A DNA stretch of 64,000 bases from Arthrobacter sp. SLBN-112 (GTDB lineage: Bacteria > Actinomycetota > Actinomycetes > Actinomycetales > Micrococcaceae). The notes beneath the pieces were generated by a model. The model saw nothing but the letters and a program-made list of their open reading frames with translations. It was not told the origin of the DNA and did not search any database. Below, one piece after another: positions 15,715 through 24,362 of the stretch. The translations under genes were made by a program, and so were the position numbers. Within the stretch, counting starts at the first letter, position 1. Each line of letters begins with the position of its first letter. Location of the stretch: NCBI RefSeq assembly GCF_006715225.1, contig NZ_VFMU01000001.1, forward strand, positions 496,001 through 560,000. Reading direction: 5' to 3'.

Positions 15715-16680
15715 CTACGCGCTTTTATTTTTTTGGCTAGCCCTCTGAAGTACCGGGATCTCGGCTGATCTGCACCAGAAATCGGTGAGCTGTTGCGCAA
15801 GCATTTCACCTTGGCGGTGCCCCGCCCGTGCCGCGGCCGGACGCAGGGAAAAGTCCATCGCATTGGCGCCGAATAAGTGTTCAGCTTCTCCGTCCGGGAA
15901 GACCGTTTCCACCCTGCTCCCGCGCGCCCGCAGCTCCTCCACCTGCGCGGCGAGTTGCATGCCCCACTCCAGCGGCATCCGGGTCCTGCCGCCGAAGGGC
16001 GAGAGCACCAGGACTCGCGCGAACCCCGACGCAAGGTCCGCGTTCTCGTTGCGCCGGTAGCCGCCGTCGATATAGCGCCTGTCCCCGATCCCGTAGGCGA
16101 ACCCGCTGGCACAGCTGGCGGCGACGGCGTCCACCAGATCCACGCCACTGCTGCTGTCGAACACTGCCGGTTCGCCGCTGTGGGCATCGACGGCCGTGAT
16201 GAACAGCTTGTGGTTCGGCCAATTTCGGATTGGCAGCCGCGCGGCCACAGTCTCGCGCCAACGTGCGGTCGGGTCATGGGCCGCGGCCAGATCCATGGCC
16301 AGCACCCCCATCCGGCGGCGCATGTCCCCCGCGTCTTTCGATGAGGCGATGATCCTGCCCGTCCGCTCCAGGTGGTCAGACACCGGCCTGGAAGGAGCGG
16401 GTCCAGTGGTGGATCCTGGCGAAGCCGTCGGGTGCGGGTCCAGGACTGCGGCATAGAGTTCAGTGGCCGCAGCACCGGCGATCTGGGCCGCGGCGGTGGA
16501 CCCGGCCGAGGTGCCGATGACCAGGTCCGCGTCCGTCACATCCAGGTTGGCCTCGGCCAACCCGGCGAGGACACCGATCAGCCACGCATTGCCGGTTGAT
16601 CCGCCGCCGCCGAGGACCAGCGCGCGCCCAGAGGCCGCTGTTGAGGTGGGGTGCGGAGTTGAAGAGGGTGTTGAGTTCAT
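15715..16680 (-). CDS. Patatin-like phospholipase / acyl hydrolase
   Basis: Patatin-type serine hydrolase of 321 residues. The oxyanion loop GGGGSTGNAW (24-33), the nucleophile elbow GTSAGS (Ser58) and the catalytic Asp of DGGYRRNENAD (205-207) are all present and correctly ordered, so the Ser-Asp dyad is intact. No signal peptide: the head is Ser/Thr/Pro-rich, and the enzyme is presumably cytoplasmic or membrane-peripheral. Family members release fatty acids from phospholipids or neutral lipids. AAGG precedes the ATG. A 17-codon open frame with a very strong ribosome site lies 50 bases upstream in the leader. Confidence 0.9.
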   Translation of the reverse strand: MNSTPSSTPHPTSTAASGRALVLGGGGSTGNAWLIGVLAGLAEANLDVTDADLVIGTSAGSTAAAQIAGAAATELYAAVLDPHPTASPGSTTGPAPSRPVSDHLERTGRIIASSKDAGDMRRRMGVLAMDLAAAHDPTARWRETVAARLPIRNWPNHKLFITAVDAHSGEPAVFDSSSGVDLVDAVAASCASGFAYGIGDRRYIDGGYRRNENADLASGFARVLVLSPFGGRTRMPLEWGMQLAAQVEELRARGSRVETVFPDGEAEHLFGANAMDFSLRPAAARAGHRQGEMLAQQLTDFWCRSAEIPVLQRASQKNKSA

Positions 16681-16731
16681 GGGAGTCGCCTTTCGCGAAT
16701 AGCGTGTTCGGCGCTCCCGGCGGCGGCTACG

Positions 16732-16785
16732 TCAGCCGCGCGATCGTGGACTGCGGGGAGCACCCATTGCGGATACAGCATTCAT
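16732..16785 (-). CDS. Possible 17-aa leader peptide upstream of the patatin gene
   Basis: AGGAGGTGAG sits seven bases before ATG 16785, the strongest ribosome site in this area, yet the frame encodes only MNAVSAMGAPRSPRSRG before a TGA. It ends 51 bases before the patatin start, on the same strand. The PRSPRSR tail could slow ribosomes. It may be a regulatory upstream reading frame; it may also be an accident. Confidence 0.35.
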   Translation of the reverse strand: MNAVSAMGAPRSPRSRG

Positions 16786-16869
16786 GGGTCTCACCTCCTG
16801 CGGTCGGGTCACGATCACGGGAATCATGGCACAGCGGAGAAGCTGGGTGCAACAGGTAAATTTGAGGCG

Positions 16870-17343
16870 ATGATTTCCATAGACCGGGACAGCCCCACGC
16901 GTGACGACGTCCACCTCCTGCTCAGCGAGCACCTGGCAGACATGTTTGCTACCTCCCCGGCCGAGAGCGTCCACGCCCTGGACCACTCGGCGCTGTCCGC
17001 CCCCTCGATCACATTCTGGACGGCCCGGGAGGACGGCAACCTGCTGGGGTGCTGCGCCCTCAAGCTCCTGGGCTCCCCCACCGGCCCGGCAAGGCACGGT
17101 GAGATCAAGTCCATGCGCACCACGGCAACCGCGCGGGGACGTGGCGTTGCCACCCTCATGCTCCGGCATATCCTGGACGAAGCCCGGGCCCGGAACCTTG
17201 AGCACGTCTATCTGGAGACGGGAACCGAGGACTACTTCGCGCCCGCACGCCGCCTTTATGCCCGGCACGGTTTCACCGAGTGCCCGCCGTTCGCCGACTA
17301 CGTCCTGGACCCCAACAGCGTCTTCATGGAGCTTCGCCTCTAG
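16870..17343 (+). CDS. GNAT-family N-acetyltransferase
   Basis: The 157-residue protein shows the acetyl-CoA binding motif A of the GNAT fold, EIKSMRTTATARGRGVATLMLRHILDEAR (R-x-x-G-x-A type at RGRGVA), followed by the motif B region EDYFAPARRLYARHGFTECPPF, in which YARHGF is typical of small-molecule and peptide acetyltransferases. The layout resembles YsnE/PhnO-like enzymes; the acceptor is unknown. It is divergent from the patatin gene, with about 85 bases between this start and the leader peptide. A degenerate family repeat follows the stop. Confidence 0.88.
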   Translation: MISIDRDSPTRDDVHLLLSEHLADMFATSPAESVHALDHSALSAPSITFWTAREDGNLLGCCALKLLGSPTGPARHGEIKSMRTTATARGRGVATLMLRHILDEARARNLEHVYLETGTEDYFAPARRLYARHGFTECPPFADYVLDPNSVFMELRL

Positions 17344-17366
17344 CAAGGCACATGCCCGGCACATAA

Positions 17367-17408
17367 GGAGGCGGACGACCGCTTGTGGGCACCCGCCGTC
17401 GTCCCTCC
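17367..17408. repeat. Repeat-family element, copy 3, left arm degenerate
   Basis: The right arm ACCCGCCGTCGTCC is intact, but the left arm reads GGACGACCGCTTGTG rather than GGACGACGGCGGGTG, so the stem is interrupted. It lies between the GNAT and NYN genes. Confidence 0.65.
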
Positions 17409-17463
17409 TGCGTTTGGGCGCGTTCTGGTCACCCCTGCCGGGCTTTGCTGGCACACTGGGCCA

Positions 17464-18699
17464 ATGAATGAGGCGCTCCCACCCACCCGCCGGCCCGGCA
17501 TACGTGCTGCAATGTTCGTTGACTTCGATAATGTCTTCACCGGCCTGCAGGCCATCGATCCGGAGGCGGCGAAGCGTTTCGCGGAGGACCCCAAGCATTG
17601 GGCCGAAGCACTGTCAGCTGGCGACTCTGGCAAGAGCGCCCGCCGCTTCCTGATCCGCAACTGCTACCTGAACCCGACGGTGTACTCGAAGTACCGGACC
17701 TACTGGACCCGCGCCGGATTCCGCGTGATCGACTGCCCGTCACTGACACAGCGGGGTAAAAGCAGCACTGACATCAACCTGGTACTTGATGCCATGGACG
17801 CGCTCTCTGGAAGCGTCGGCATCGAAGAGTTCTTTCTCGCTTCTGCGGATGCGGACTTCACATCGCTGATACAGCGGTTCCGCGCCGCCGACCGGATGAC
17901 CACGGTGATAGCGGCCGGCGCCGTGGCCTTTGCGTACCGGGAGATGGCGGACCACGTGGTGGAGTCCCACGACTTCGTTGCCATCCTCAACGGCACCGCG
18001 GGCGAACCCATTCACGCGGTTGCCCCCGGGAATCAACGCCAGGCCCCCGCCGCAAGCAAGACCAAAACAAAGGCGGCTTCGCCGGGTGTCCGGGAGGTGC
18101 TGGAGTTCGTCCGCGCCGCCCCGGGTCCGGTAGTCGGTGCGATGGTTGCTCACCGTGCCCTCGCAGCAGATCCTTCCCTGAAGACGGACTGGGGCGGTTT
18201 TGGACGATTTGGAACGTGGGTCTCACAAATTGGCAAGGACATCGAGTATTCGTCGGTGCAGGGCGGCTGGGTTTGGGACGCAAAGCGGTTTTCACTTGAA
18301 GATCTTCCGGCTCCTGCTGACAAGCAGCCCGGCGTTGAAGAGCAAGTTACGCGGGTAACGGATGTCCCGGCCCTCTCGGCCGCCCAGTTCCGGCAAATCT
18401 TCCAGTCCATGGCGGCCCGGCTCGGCGAGCATCCGGCCAACCGCACCGAGCTGTCACGACAGGTTCGGGATGATTGCGTCAGCGCGGGCGAGCCCGTGTC
18501 CCGTAACGCCGTGAGTTTCGTGCTGCAGGGCCTCTCCTACGCCGGCTTCCCGCTCAGTGATGAGGCAACGTCAGCCCAGCTGGCAATTGCCTGGACACGG
18601 TACGTTGAGGAACTGTGCCGGGTTGCGTTGTTGGAGTTCGACGCGGCTGAGCAGCTCGCGGTCCGGCGTTGGGCCAGCGGCGGGCTGTTGGATACCTAG
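17464..18699 (+). CDS. NYN-domain protein with C-terminal LOTUS/OST-HTH domain
   Basis: The NYN (PIN-like) nuclease domain spans about 14-175: AMFVDFDNVF with Asp20 and Asp22, KSSTDINLVLDAMD (Asp103) and FLASADADFTSLI (Asp129, Asp131) give the full acidic active site of this RNase fold. A Lys/Ala-rich linker leads to a LOTUS/OST-HTH domain at about 205-275 (VREVLEFVRAAPGPVVGAMVAHRAL...FGRFGTWVSQIGKDIEY), and a third helical region follows to residue 411. This is the LabA/DUF88 arrangement, thought to act on RNA. The start is ATG 17464 since the upstream part of the frame runs through the repeat element. No operon partner is present. Confidence 0.88.
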   Translation: MNEALPPTRRPGIRAAMFVDFDNVFTGLQAIDPEAAKRFAEDPKHWAEALSAGDSGKSARRFLIRNCYLNPTVYSKYRTYWTRAGFRVIDCPSLTQRGKSSTDINLVLDAMDALSGSVGIEEFFLASADADFTSLIQRFRAADRMTTVIAAGAVAFAYREMADHVVESHDFVAILNGTAGEPIHAVAPGNQRQAPAASKTKTKAASPGVREVLEFVRAAPGPVVGAMVAHRALAADPSLKTDWGGFGRFGTWVSQIGKDIEYSSVQGGWVWDAKRFSLEDLPAPADKQPGVEEQVTRVTDVPALSAAQFRQIFQSMAARLGEHPANRTELSRQVRDDCVSAGEPVSRNAVSFVLQGLSYAGFPLSDEATSAQLAIAWTRYVEELCRVALLEFDAAEQLAVRRWASGGLLDT

Positions 18700-18771
18700 C
18701 ATCTCCACAGCCGAGGACTGGAAACCTTACACGGCCACAGGCAAGCCCGCGTCGAACCGACGCACCGAACG

Positions 18772-18813
18772 GAGGCGGACAACGGCGGGTGGGCACCCGC
18801 GGTCGTCCGCTTC
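18772..18813. terminator. Repeat-family terminator, copy 4
   Basis: GCGGACAACGGCGGGTG pairs with CACCCGCGGTCGTCCGC with two mismatches. Lies between the convergent NYN and SRPBCC genes and can serve both. Confidence 0.75.
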
Positions 18814-18827
18814 AGTTTGCCAGGTGT

Positions 18828-19301
18828 CTAGAACTGTCCGGTGGGGCCGGTGTCCTTGACTTCGCCGCGCCAGCCGCCGGTTTCGGTACCGCGTGATTCG
18901 ATGAAGTCCTTGAACTTCCGCATGTCCGCCTTCACCTGCATCTCGTCGATCTTCAGGGCCGCGCCGGCTTTTTCGGTGGCGGTTTCCGGCGCCCATTCGA
19001 AGTGGACCTTGACCTTGGTGTGGTTGGCATCCAGCGGCGTGAACCTGATGATTCCGGCGTGGGACTTGCCGTCGGTGCTGCGCCAGGCGATGCGGTCGTC
19101 CGGCTCCTGGTCGACTATTTCGGTGTCGAATTCGCGCTGGACACCACCCACCTTGGTTACCCAGTGGTTGGTGGTGTCGGTCAGCTGGGTTACGGATTCC
19201 ACGCCGGACATGAACCGTGGAAAGGATTCGAACTGGGTCCACTGGTTGTACGCGGTGTGCACCGGTACAGCGACGTCAACGGTCTCTTCTACGTGTTCCA
19301 T
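18828..19301 (-). CDS. SRPBCC-family (polyketide cyclase-like) protein
   Basis: From ATG 19301 (AGGAGG six bases upstream) the protein has 157 residues. EHVEETVDVAVPVHTAYNQWTQFESFPRFMSGVESVTQL is the standard opening of the polyketide-cyclase/dehydrase group, with FPRFM at the pocket mouth, and IVDQEPDDRIAWRSTDG...GIIRFTPLDANHTKVKVHFEW completes the sheet. The family binds hydrophobic ligands; in Arthrobacter such single-domain proteins are often stress-associated, with no proven role. The open frame continues 18 codons further upstream but the ribosome site decides against it. Its 3' end meets repeat copy 4. Confidence 0.88.
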   Translation of the reverse strand: MEHVEETVDVAVPVHTAYNQWTQFESFPRFMSGVESVTQLTDTTNHWVTKVGGVQREFDTEIVDQEPDDRIAWRSTDGKSHAGIIRFTPLDANHTKVKVHFEWAPETATEKAGAALKIDEMQVKADMRKFKDFIESRGTETGGWRGEVKDTGPTGQF

Positions 19302-19425
19302 CTGCTGCCTCCTCGAGACGGACGGCTGCAACAGCGGACTGGCAGGGCTTGCCATCCTGCCAGTCAGGCAGCCGCCACCCTTTCACCATAAATCCGCCGG
19401 CTACCGGGGTCCAGACCTCCACAAA

Positions 19426-19466
19426 GAAGCGGACGACGGCGGGTAGGCCCCGCCGTCGAACGCTTC
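19426..19466. terminator. Repeat-family terminator, copy 5
   Basis: GAAGCGGACGACGGCGGG pairs with CCCGCCGTCGAACGCTTC (one mismatch pair), loop TAGGC. It sits 11 bases beyond the metallophosphatase stop on the minus strand. Confidence 0.8.
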
Positions 19467-19476
19467 CGTTGGGTGC

Positions 19477-20541
19477 CTACCCGCTGAAGGGGACCTTTTC
19501 CCAACTCAGCACATCGGTGCCCGGGACGCTGTTGCCCGCCACCGCGAACCGCACGTAATCGACGGCATTGCCGGCGCCATCCACGGTGATGCGCTGCAGG
19601 TTGTCAGCGGCAGGCGAGGCGTAGATGTCCAGCCACGGGGAGCCCGCGGCGAGGGGCTGGTCCTCCGCGAAAACGTGGCTGTCGCCGTTGACCAGGTAAA
19701 CGGGAGCATCGAAGCGGTTGGTTTCGTCCACGATCGCGTGCACGATCTCCCGGAAGCCGGAAACTGTAGCCGGGTCGGCGGGGGCGCCGGCGAGCAGCGA
19801 CGGATCGAACATGTCCGCCTGCTGCATGAGCACTACGGCTCGGTTATTGCTGTGCCTGGCGTCGGCGAAGGTCTGGTGGATCTGGGCGATGACGGCGTCC
19901 GTCCGGTGCTCCACCTCGGCGAGCTGCTCCGGGGTGGGAGCTGTCTTGCCCAGGCCGGTCCACGGCAGGAGGGAATTGTTGCTGCCCTGGACGTTCAGGA
20001 CGGAGAAGGCCACCCGGTTCTTGGTGAAGCGGACGTCCTCCGGGAGGCCCAGGTTCTCCTGGGATGTCACCGGCATGGTGGCACCGAGCGTCTTGCCGGG
20101 TTCGTTGAAGAAGACTTCCCTCAGCTTGTCCAGGCGTTCCAGTGGGTTGTAGGCGCCGTTGTTGGTGCGGTGGCAGTCCACCCACTCGTTGTCGCCGGGG
20201 GTGTAGACCAGCGGGTGGGTGAAGGTGTCGAACTGGGTCCGGATGTAGGAGAAGTACTCATCCGAGCAGACGGAGGAGCCGTTCTTGATATCGCCCACGT
20301 GTGCTACAAACTTCAGGCCCTTGTCCGCGTTGAGGTCCTGGATGCGGGATGGGAACTTGGCAATTTCGTCGGCCCCGTAGGGGATGTCGCCGATGGCGGC
20401 GAAGGTGAAGGCCTCCTTGTCATCTGCTGGGCTGTCGGCTGCCCGGGCAGGCTGGGCCGCAAGGAGGCCGAGTGCCAAGGCGAGTGCCGCCGTCGTGGTT
20501 TTTGTGACGGCGACGGCGGCAAGGTTGCTTTTCACGAACAC
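19477..20541 (-). CDS. Exported calcineurin-like metallophosphatase
   Basis: Start GTG 20541 is fixed by AGGAG six bases upstream; the open frame further 5' has no ribosome site. Residues 1-35 (VFVKSNLAAVAVTKTTTAALALALGLL-AQPARA) are a Sec signal peptide. The mature domain shows metallophosphoesterase blocks: FAAIGDIPYG, HVGDIKNG, YTPGDNEW and a C-terminal NGDSHVF. The central GN-H block is replaced by a longer NGAYNPLERLDKLR region, as in a small actinobacterial branch. It is presumably a periplasm-side or secreted phosphatase or phosphodiesterase of unknown substrate. It is not linked to the phosphatase pair at 28819. Confidence 0.87.
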   Translation of the reverse strand: MFVKSNLAAVAVTKTTTAALALALGLLAAQPARAADSPADDKEAFTFAAIGDIPYGADEIAKFPSRIQDLNADKGLKFVAHVGDIKNGSSVCSDEYFSYIRTQFDTFTHPLVYTPGDNEWVDCHRTNNGAYNPLERLDKLREVFFNEPGKTLGATMPVTSQENLGLPEDVRFTKNRVAFSVLNVQGSNNSLLPWTGLGKTAPTPEQLAEVEHRTDAVIAQIHQTFADARHSNNRAVVLMQQADMFDPSLLAGAPADPATVSGFREIVHAIVDETNRFDAPVYLVNGDSHVFAEDQPLAAGSPWLDIYASPAADNLQRITVDGAGNAVDYVRFAVAGNSVPGTDVLSWEKVPFSG

Positions 20542-20804
20542 GGAGTACTCCTGGTACGTCGGGGATGACCGCCCGGCTTTGGGGTGTGCCGGGCGAGGGG
20601 CTGCGTGAAAAGACTCAGGGACGCGCCGAAACGATGCAGGGCGTGCTGGTTGCCGGTGGGTGAACGGAAGGGGAAGGGACAAAGGGCTCGGAATATCAAC
20701 GTCCGCGCCTACCTACAGGGCGCGAGCGGCAGCGGAAAACGCGCAACCTGCGCCACACTCTGCCGGCAAGCAGCTTGCTGCGCCCAGGCATGGTCGAGTG
20801 ACTC
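20542..20804. other. Intergenic region, metallophosphatase to DUF222-HNH gene
   Basis: About 260 bp upstream of the metallophosphatase on the minus strand. Apart from its AGGAG ribosome site at the left edge I see no hairpin, operator or convincing promoter. Confidence 0.5.
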
Positions 20805-22247
20805 CTAGGCAACGAGATAGTCAAAGATCAGTGTCTCCAACGGGCTGCTTCCGTCCGGCAGGAAACCTGGTGGCCAGAGCGTTGGTTCCCGGTCCAGTTG
20901 TTCGGCGTTGTATTTGCGGCCGGAGGGCGAGACCCAGCCGGGCGGCTCATTCGCGGCTGCCGGGCCCGGGCTCCAGCGGGTTCGATGCTTAAGCCGATGA
21001 TGCTTGGGGCACAGCTGGCCCAGGTTGCTGATCCCGGTGCTTCCGCCTCGCTCCCAGGCTCTGAGATGGTCGGCTTCGTTGTCCTGGCTGTGGTTGCTGC
21101 AGCCGGGAAAGGTGCATTTTCCATCGCGCATCCGCAGCCACCGCTTCAGTGATTCCGGAAGCCGGTAGCTGGTCCGGCTGATTTCCAGCGGCGCCCCGTC
21201 CCGCGGATCCACCAGCACCCGGTAGAAGGAACCGGCGCCTTCCAAGACGAGTTTGCGTGCCATCGATGCCGGGATGGGTCCGTAGTTGTCAAGATCTGCG
21301 GGTTCGTCCGTGGCGCCAAAGAGGGAAAGGACCGGCACCGTGACCAGGACGTCCGCTTTGAGGGACGGCCCGGCCCCGGCATTCTTCCCTGGCGTGCCCA
21401 GCAACAATCGGGCGGCCTCGTCGACCTTGATTTGGGTGAGGGTCCGCGGTTCGTCCGGTCCCTGCAGGCCACGGGCCAGGGCAGTGGCCTTGTTCCAAAT
21501 GGCGCAGGCCTTGTCTGCAGGAATATATAGCGAAACCCACGCCATCCCGTTGCGGTCTGGGGAGTACTCCATCCGTCGGTCTTCCACGGACTTCGCGTGC
21601 CTGATTTCGAGGGATTCGGGATGGTGGCGTTCCCGCCAGGCACGTACCTTCCGCCGGAAGCGGGCTGGAGCCAGCTCCCCCGCCGCGGCACCCCTGGCTG
21701 CGTTCGGCGCCTCGGAGTCCAGGAAATGCGCCTCCAGAGCTGAGGCGGCGGCTTTGTCCAGGCCCGTGGTTTCATCGACGATGATCCGGGCGTGCTGCCA
21801 GGAAATCTTCCCAGCCTGCAAGGCATCCAGTGCGGCCGGCAACGTTGCGGTCAGCGCGTGCGCCTCGCCCAGCAACGCGGCTGCGGCCCGTTCCCCAACG
21901 GTCAGGACGCACGCCACCTCCGCCACCTGGCTCATTTCCCGTGCAGAGGACTCATAAGGGCTTTCAGCCGGCGGCTCGAGGGCATCTGTTGCCTGTGAAT
22001 ATGTAGCGAGAAAGTGGACCTTTGCCGCTGCGGCGGCAGCTTCGATCCGGGCTACAACACCTAAGCCTTCCAGGCACGAATCAGAGAGGTCGCCCAGCGG
22101 ATCGTGATCATCCCGATGAGCACCAGCCGAATCTTCTGAAGACCGGCCAAGGACTTCAACCAGCTCGTCCGCCAGCCCCCTTATGGAGGTAACGGCAGCG
22201 GCCAACCCGGCACTGCCTCTTGCGTCCAAAACCGCTCCGGTTTCCAT
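20805..22247 (-). CDS. DUF222 protein with C-terminal HNH endonuclease domain
   Basis: Start ATG 22247 (480 residues) is chosen; upstream codons look non-coding. The long N-terminal DUF222 region is alpha-helical and alanine-rich (EAAAAAAKVHFLATYSQATDAL..., QAGKISWQHARIIVDETTGLD...). The C-terminus carries an HNH nuclease: RDGKCTFPGCSNHSQDNEADHLRAWERGGSTGISNLGQLCPKHHRLKH with the Cys-His and H-x-x-H metal ligands; the usual DHI is DHL. This is the 13E12-repeat family, present in many copies per genome in Arthrobacter and mycobacteria. Its role is unknown; copies are sometimes linked to mobile DNA, but no other mobile gene is nearby. Confidence 0.92.
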   Translation of the reverse strand: METGAVLDARGSAGLAAAVTSIRGLADELVEVLGRSSEDSAGAHRDDHDPLGDLSDSCLEGLGVVARIEAAAAAAKVHFLATYSQATDALEPPAESPYESSAREMSQVAEVACVLTVGERAAAALLGEAHALTATLPAALDALQAGKISWQHARIIVDETTGLDKAAASALEAHFLDSEAPNAARGAAAGELAPARFRRKVRAWRERHHPESLEIRHAKSVEDRRMEYSPDRNGMAWVSLYIPADKACAIWNKATALARGLQGPDEPRTLTQIKVDEAARLLLGTPGKNAGAGPSLKADVLVTVPVLSLFGATDEPADLDNYGPIPASMARKLVLEGAGSFYRVLVDPRDGAPLEISRTSYRLPESLKRWLRMRDGKCTFPGCSNHSQDNEADHLRAWERGGSTGISNLGQLCPKHHRLKHRTRWSPGPAAANEPPGWVSPSGRKYNAEQLDREPTLWPPGFLPDGSSPLETLIFDYLVA

Positions 22248-22385
22248 ACCTAAAGCTTGGCAGGAGGGTGTGACATTTTGATTCCGGCACCACCATGGCG
22301 CCCCGGACCGCACCGCTGCCGGGCTGCCGGGCTGCCGGAACCAGGTTTTACATCCTGGAAACGCAAAACCTGTTCGCAAACGGAA

Positions 22386-22422
22386 TTGCAGAGTACATTA
22401 GATGCAATTGCACTTGCAGAGT
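22386..22422. promoter_or_regulatory. Candidate operator for the RpiR-type regulator
   Basis: TTGCAGAGT occurs at 22386-22394 and again at 22414-22422, 28 bp apart, flanking the palindrome TGCAATTGCA (22403-22412). It lies 27 bases before the regulator's GTG start, in the only large upstream gap of the operon. Confidence 0.55.
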
Positions 22423-22448
22423 GATCTGCGTTACATGGCAGGCCTACC

Positions 22449-23360
22449 GTGAACCCCAGCGCTTTCCCAGAGCAGGCATCCGAGCAGTCCGTAGAACTGG
22501 ATACCAACGCCTCCGGCATCAGCTCCCACGCCTGGCTCGGCGACGCCCTGCCTGATGTTCCGCTGACCAAGGCCCAGAGCCGGGTGGTGGAGGTCATCCG
22601 CCGCAACCCGCAGCTCTCCTCCTACGCGGACATCGCCGAGATCGCCCAGCGCGCAGATGTGAACAACTCCTCCGTAGTGCGAACTGCCCAGCACCTGGGC
22701 TACCGGGGCTGGCCTGATCTCCAACGCGAACTCCGCTCCCGCTACCTGGTGATGATCTCCACCGAAGACACCCTCACCGAGCACGGCGAAACCCGCAGCC
22801 CGCTGTATGAGGCCATCAACCACGACATTGAAAACCTCCGCCTGACGCTTGACTCCAACAACCCGGAGGAAGCCGAGGCCGCCATTGCCGCGCTGGCGGC
22901 AGCCAAGTCCATTACCGTCGTCGGCATTGGCTCCTTTGCCGGACCCGCCAGCGTCATGGCCCATCTGGGGTCCACCATGGGTTATCCCATCAGCCTGGAA
23001 AGCCGCGCCGGCCCGCACCTGGCATCAAGCACCAACAGCCTTGGCCCCGGCGACGTCCTGGTGGTCATCAACATGTGGCGCTCGGTCAAACAGATCATCA
23101 TCGCCGCAGAAGCCGCCAAGCAGGCCGGTGCCACCGTCGTCGCCATCAGCGACCTGCGCCGCGGCCGCCTGGCCACGGCAGCTGACCACCTCCTGGTGGT
23201 GGCCTCCGAAGGCATTTCCTTCTTCCAGTCCGTCACCGCCGCGAACTCCCTGGTCTACGGCCTGCTCGCCGGCATGGAGGCAGCGCACCCGGACCGCAGC
23301 CGGGCCACCATCCGCCGCACCCAGCAGCTCTGGAAAGACCTGGACATCTACCTCGACTAA
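22449..23360 (+). CDS. MurR/RpiR-family transcriptional regulator
   Basis: The 303-residue protein has an N-terminal HTH_6 domain (about 38-100, SYADIAEIAQRADVNNSSVVRTAQHLGYRGWPDLQRELR) and a C-terminal SIS domain (about 130-270, ITVVGIGSFAGPASVMAHLGSTMG...GDVLVVINMWRSVKQIIIAAEAAKQAGATVVAISD). RpiR proteins use the SIS domain to sense phosphosugars or related small acids. Start is GTG with GGCAGG upstream. It is the first gene of a five-gene operon, 61 bases before the dehydrogenase, and is the presumed local regulator. Confidence 0.93.
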   Translation: MNPSAFPEQASEQSVELDTNASGISSHAWLGDALPDVPLTKAQSRVVEVIRRNPQLSSYADIAEIAQRADVNNSSVVRTAQHLGYRGWPDLQRELRSRYLVMISTEDTLTEHGETRSPLYEAINHDIENLRLTLDSNNPEEAEAAIAALAAAKSITVVGIGSFAGPASVMAHLGSTMGYPISLESRAGPHLASSTNSLGPGDVLVVINMWRSVKQIIIAAEAAKQAGATVVAISDLRRGRLATAADHLLVVASEGISFFQSVTAANSLVYGLLAGMEAAHPDRSRATIRRTQQLWKDLDIYLD

Positions 23361-23421
23361 CTGCGCTGCACAACAGAACGACGCACCCAGAACCACCAAC
23401 AGCCACCCAGGAGTACCCCCT

Positions 23422-24333
23422 ATGAACGAGCCACAAAACCGCCGCGTTGCCGTCATCGGCCTCGGCGCCATGGGCGGAGCCATGGCCGCCACCCTGCACA
23501 AGGCAGGCTGGGACGTCACCGGCTTCGACCCCTCGGAAGCCGCCCGGAAAGCTGCCGAAGAAACAGGCATCAACACCACGGACTCCCTGGCCACCCTGAC
23601 CGGAACCCCCTACGCCGTCCTCTCCCTCCCCGCCGCCGGCATCGTGGAAACCACCGTGCCGCAGCTCCTGGCCAGCCCGGGAACCGTCGCCATCGTCGAC
23701 ACCACCACCTCAGAGCCTGCCACCAGCAAGCACATGGCCGAACTCGCGGAATCCCACGGGGCTGCCTTCATCGACGCCCCCGTTTCCGGCGGCCGCGACG
23801 GCGCCGCAACCGGCACGCTCAGCGCCTTCGTCGGCGCCACGGATGCCGCGCTGAAGGCCGCCGAGCCCGTCCTGCTGGCGCTCACGGGCGGCAACTTCAG
23901 CCACATCGGCGGCCCCGGCAGCGGCAACGTGGTCAAGCTCCTCAACAACGTCCTGGCGGCCGCCAACCTCGCCTCCGTGGGCGAGGCCCTGGGCGTGGCC
24001 AAGGCGTACGGCATCGACCCCGCCACGGCCGCGGCCAGCATCAGCGGCGCCTCCGGCGGCAGCAAGGTCTCGGCCACGATGTACCCCAACTGGGTCCTCA
24101 CCGGCAGCCACGATTCCGGTTTCTCCATGGGCCTGATGGCCCGGGACGCCGCCCTGGCCGTGGACGTCGCGGCGCAGATCGGTGAGAAGCCCTTGCTCCT
24201 GGCCGCCGTCGCCAACCAGTGGCAGGACGCCCTGGCAGTGCTCGGACCAAAGGCCGACTTCACCGAAATCGCCCGCACGGTGGCTCCCGCCATCACCCCG
24301 GCCGGCGCCCCCGGCACCCCATCCGCCGCATAG
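23422..24333 (+). CDS. NAD(P)-dependent beta-hydroxyacid dehydrogenase (HIBADH family)
   Basis: The 303 residues follow the 3-hydroxyisobutyrate dehydrogenase plan: Rossmann nucleotide motif VAVIGLGAMGGAMA (9-22), substrate motif FIDAPVSGGRDGAATGTL near 115-132, catalytic lysine in GNVVKLLNNVLAA (about Lys172), and a helical C-terminal domain. Family members oxidise 3-hydroxyisobutyrate or reduce tartronate semialdehyde and similar compounds. AGGAG precedes the ATG. The aldehyde dehydrogenase gene comes next, so the likely scheme is alcohol to semialdehyde here and semialdehyde to acid there. The actual substrate cannot be read from the sequence. Confidence 0.9.
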   Translation: MNEPQNRRVAVIGLGAMGGAMAATLHKAGWDVTGFDPSEAARKAAEETGINTTDSLATLTGTPYAVLSLPAAGIVETTVPQLLASPGTVAIVDTTTSEPATSKHMAELAESHGAAFIDAPVSGGRDGAATGTLSAFVGATDAALKAAEPVLLALTGGNFSHIGGPGSGNVVKLLNNVLAAANLASVGEALGVAKAYGIDPATAAASISGASGGSKVSATMYPNWVLTGSHDSGFSMGLMARDAALAVDVAAQIGEKPLLLAAVANQWQDALAVLGPKADFTEIARTVAPAITPAGAPGTPSAA

Positions 24334-24362
24334 GCCTCACAATCCCCAAAAGGAACAGCATC

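Noticed and set aside
15543..16475. 310-codon minus-strand frame overlapping patatin
   Set aside because: Only its last 44 codons (MSGKSPK...) look genuine; the rest is a frame shadow of patatin. Annotated as the short gene only.
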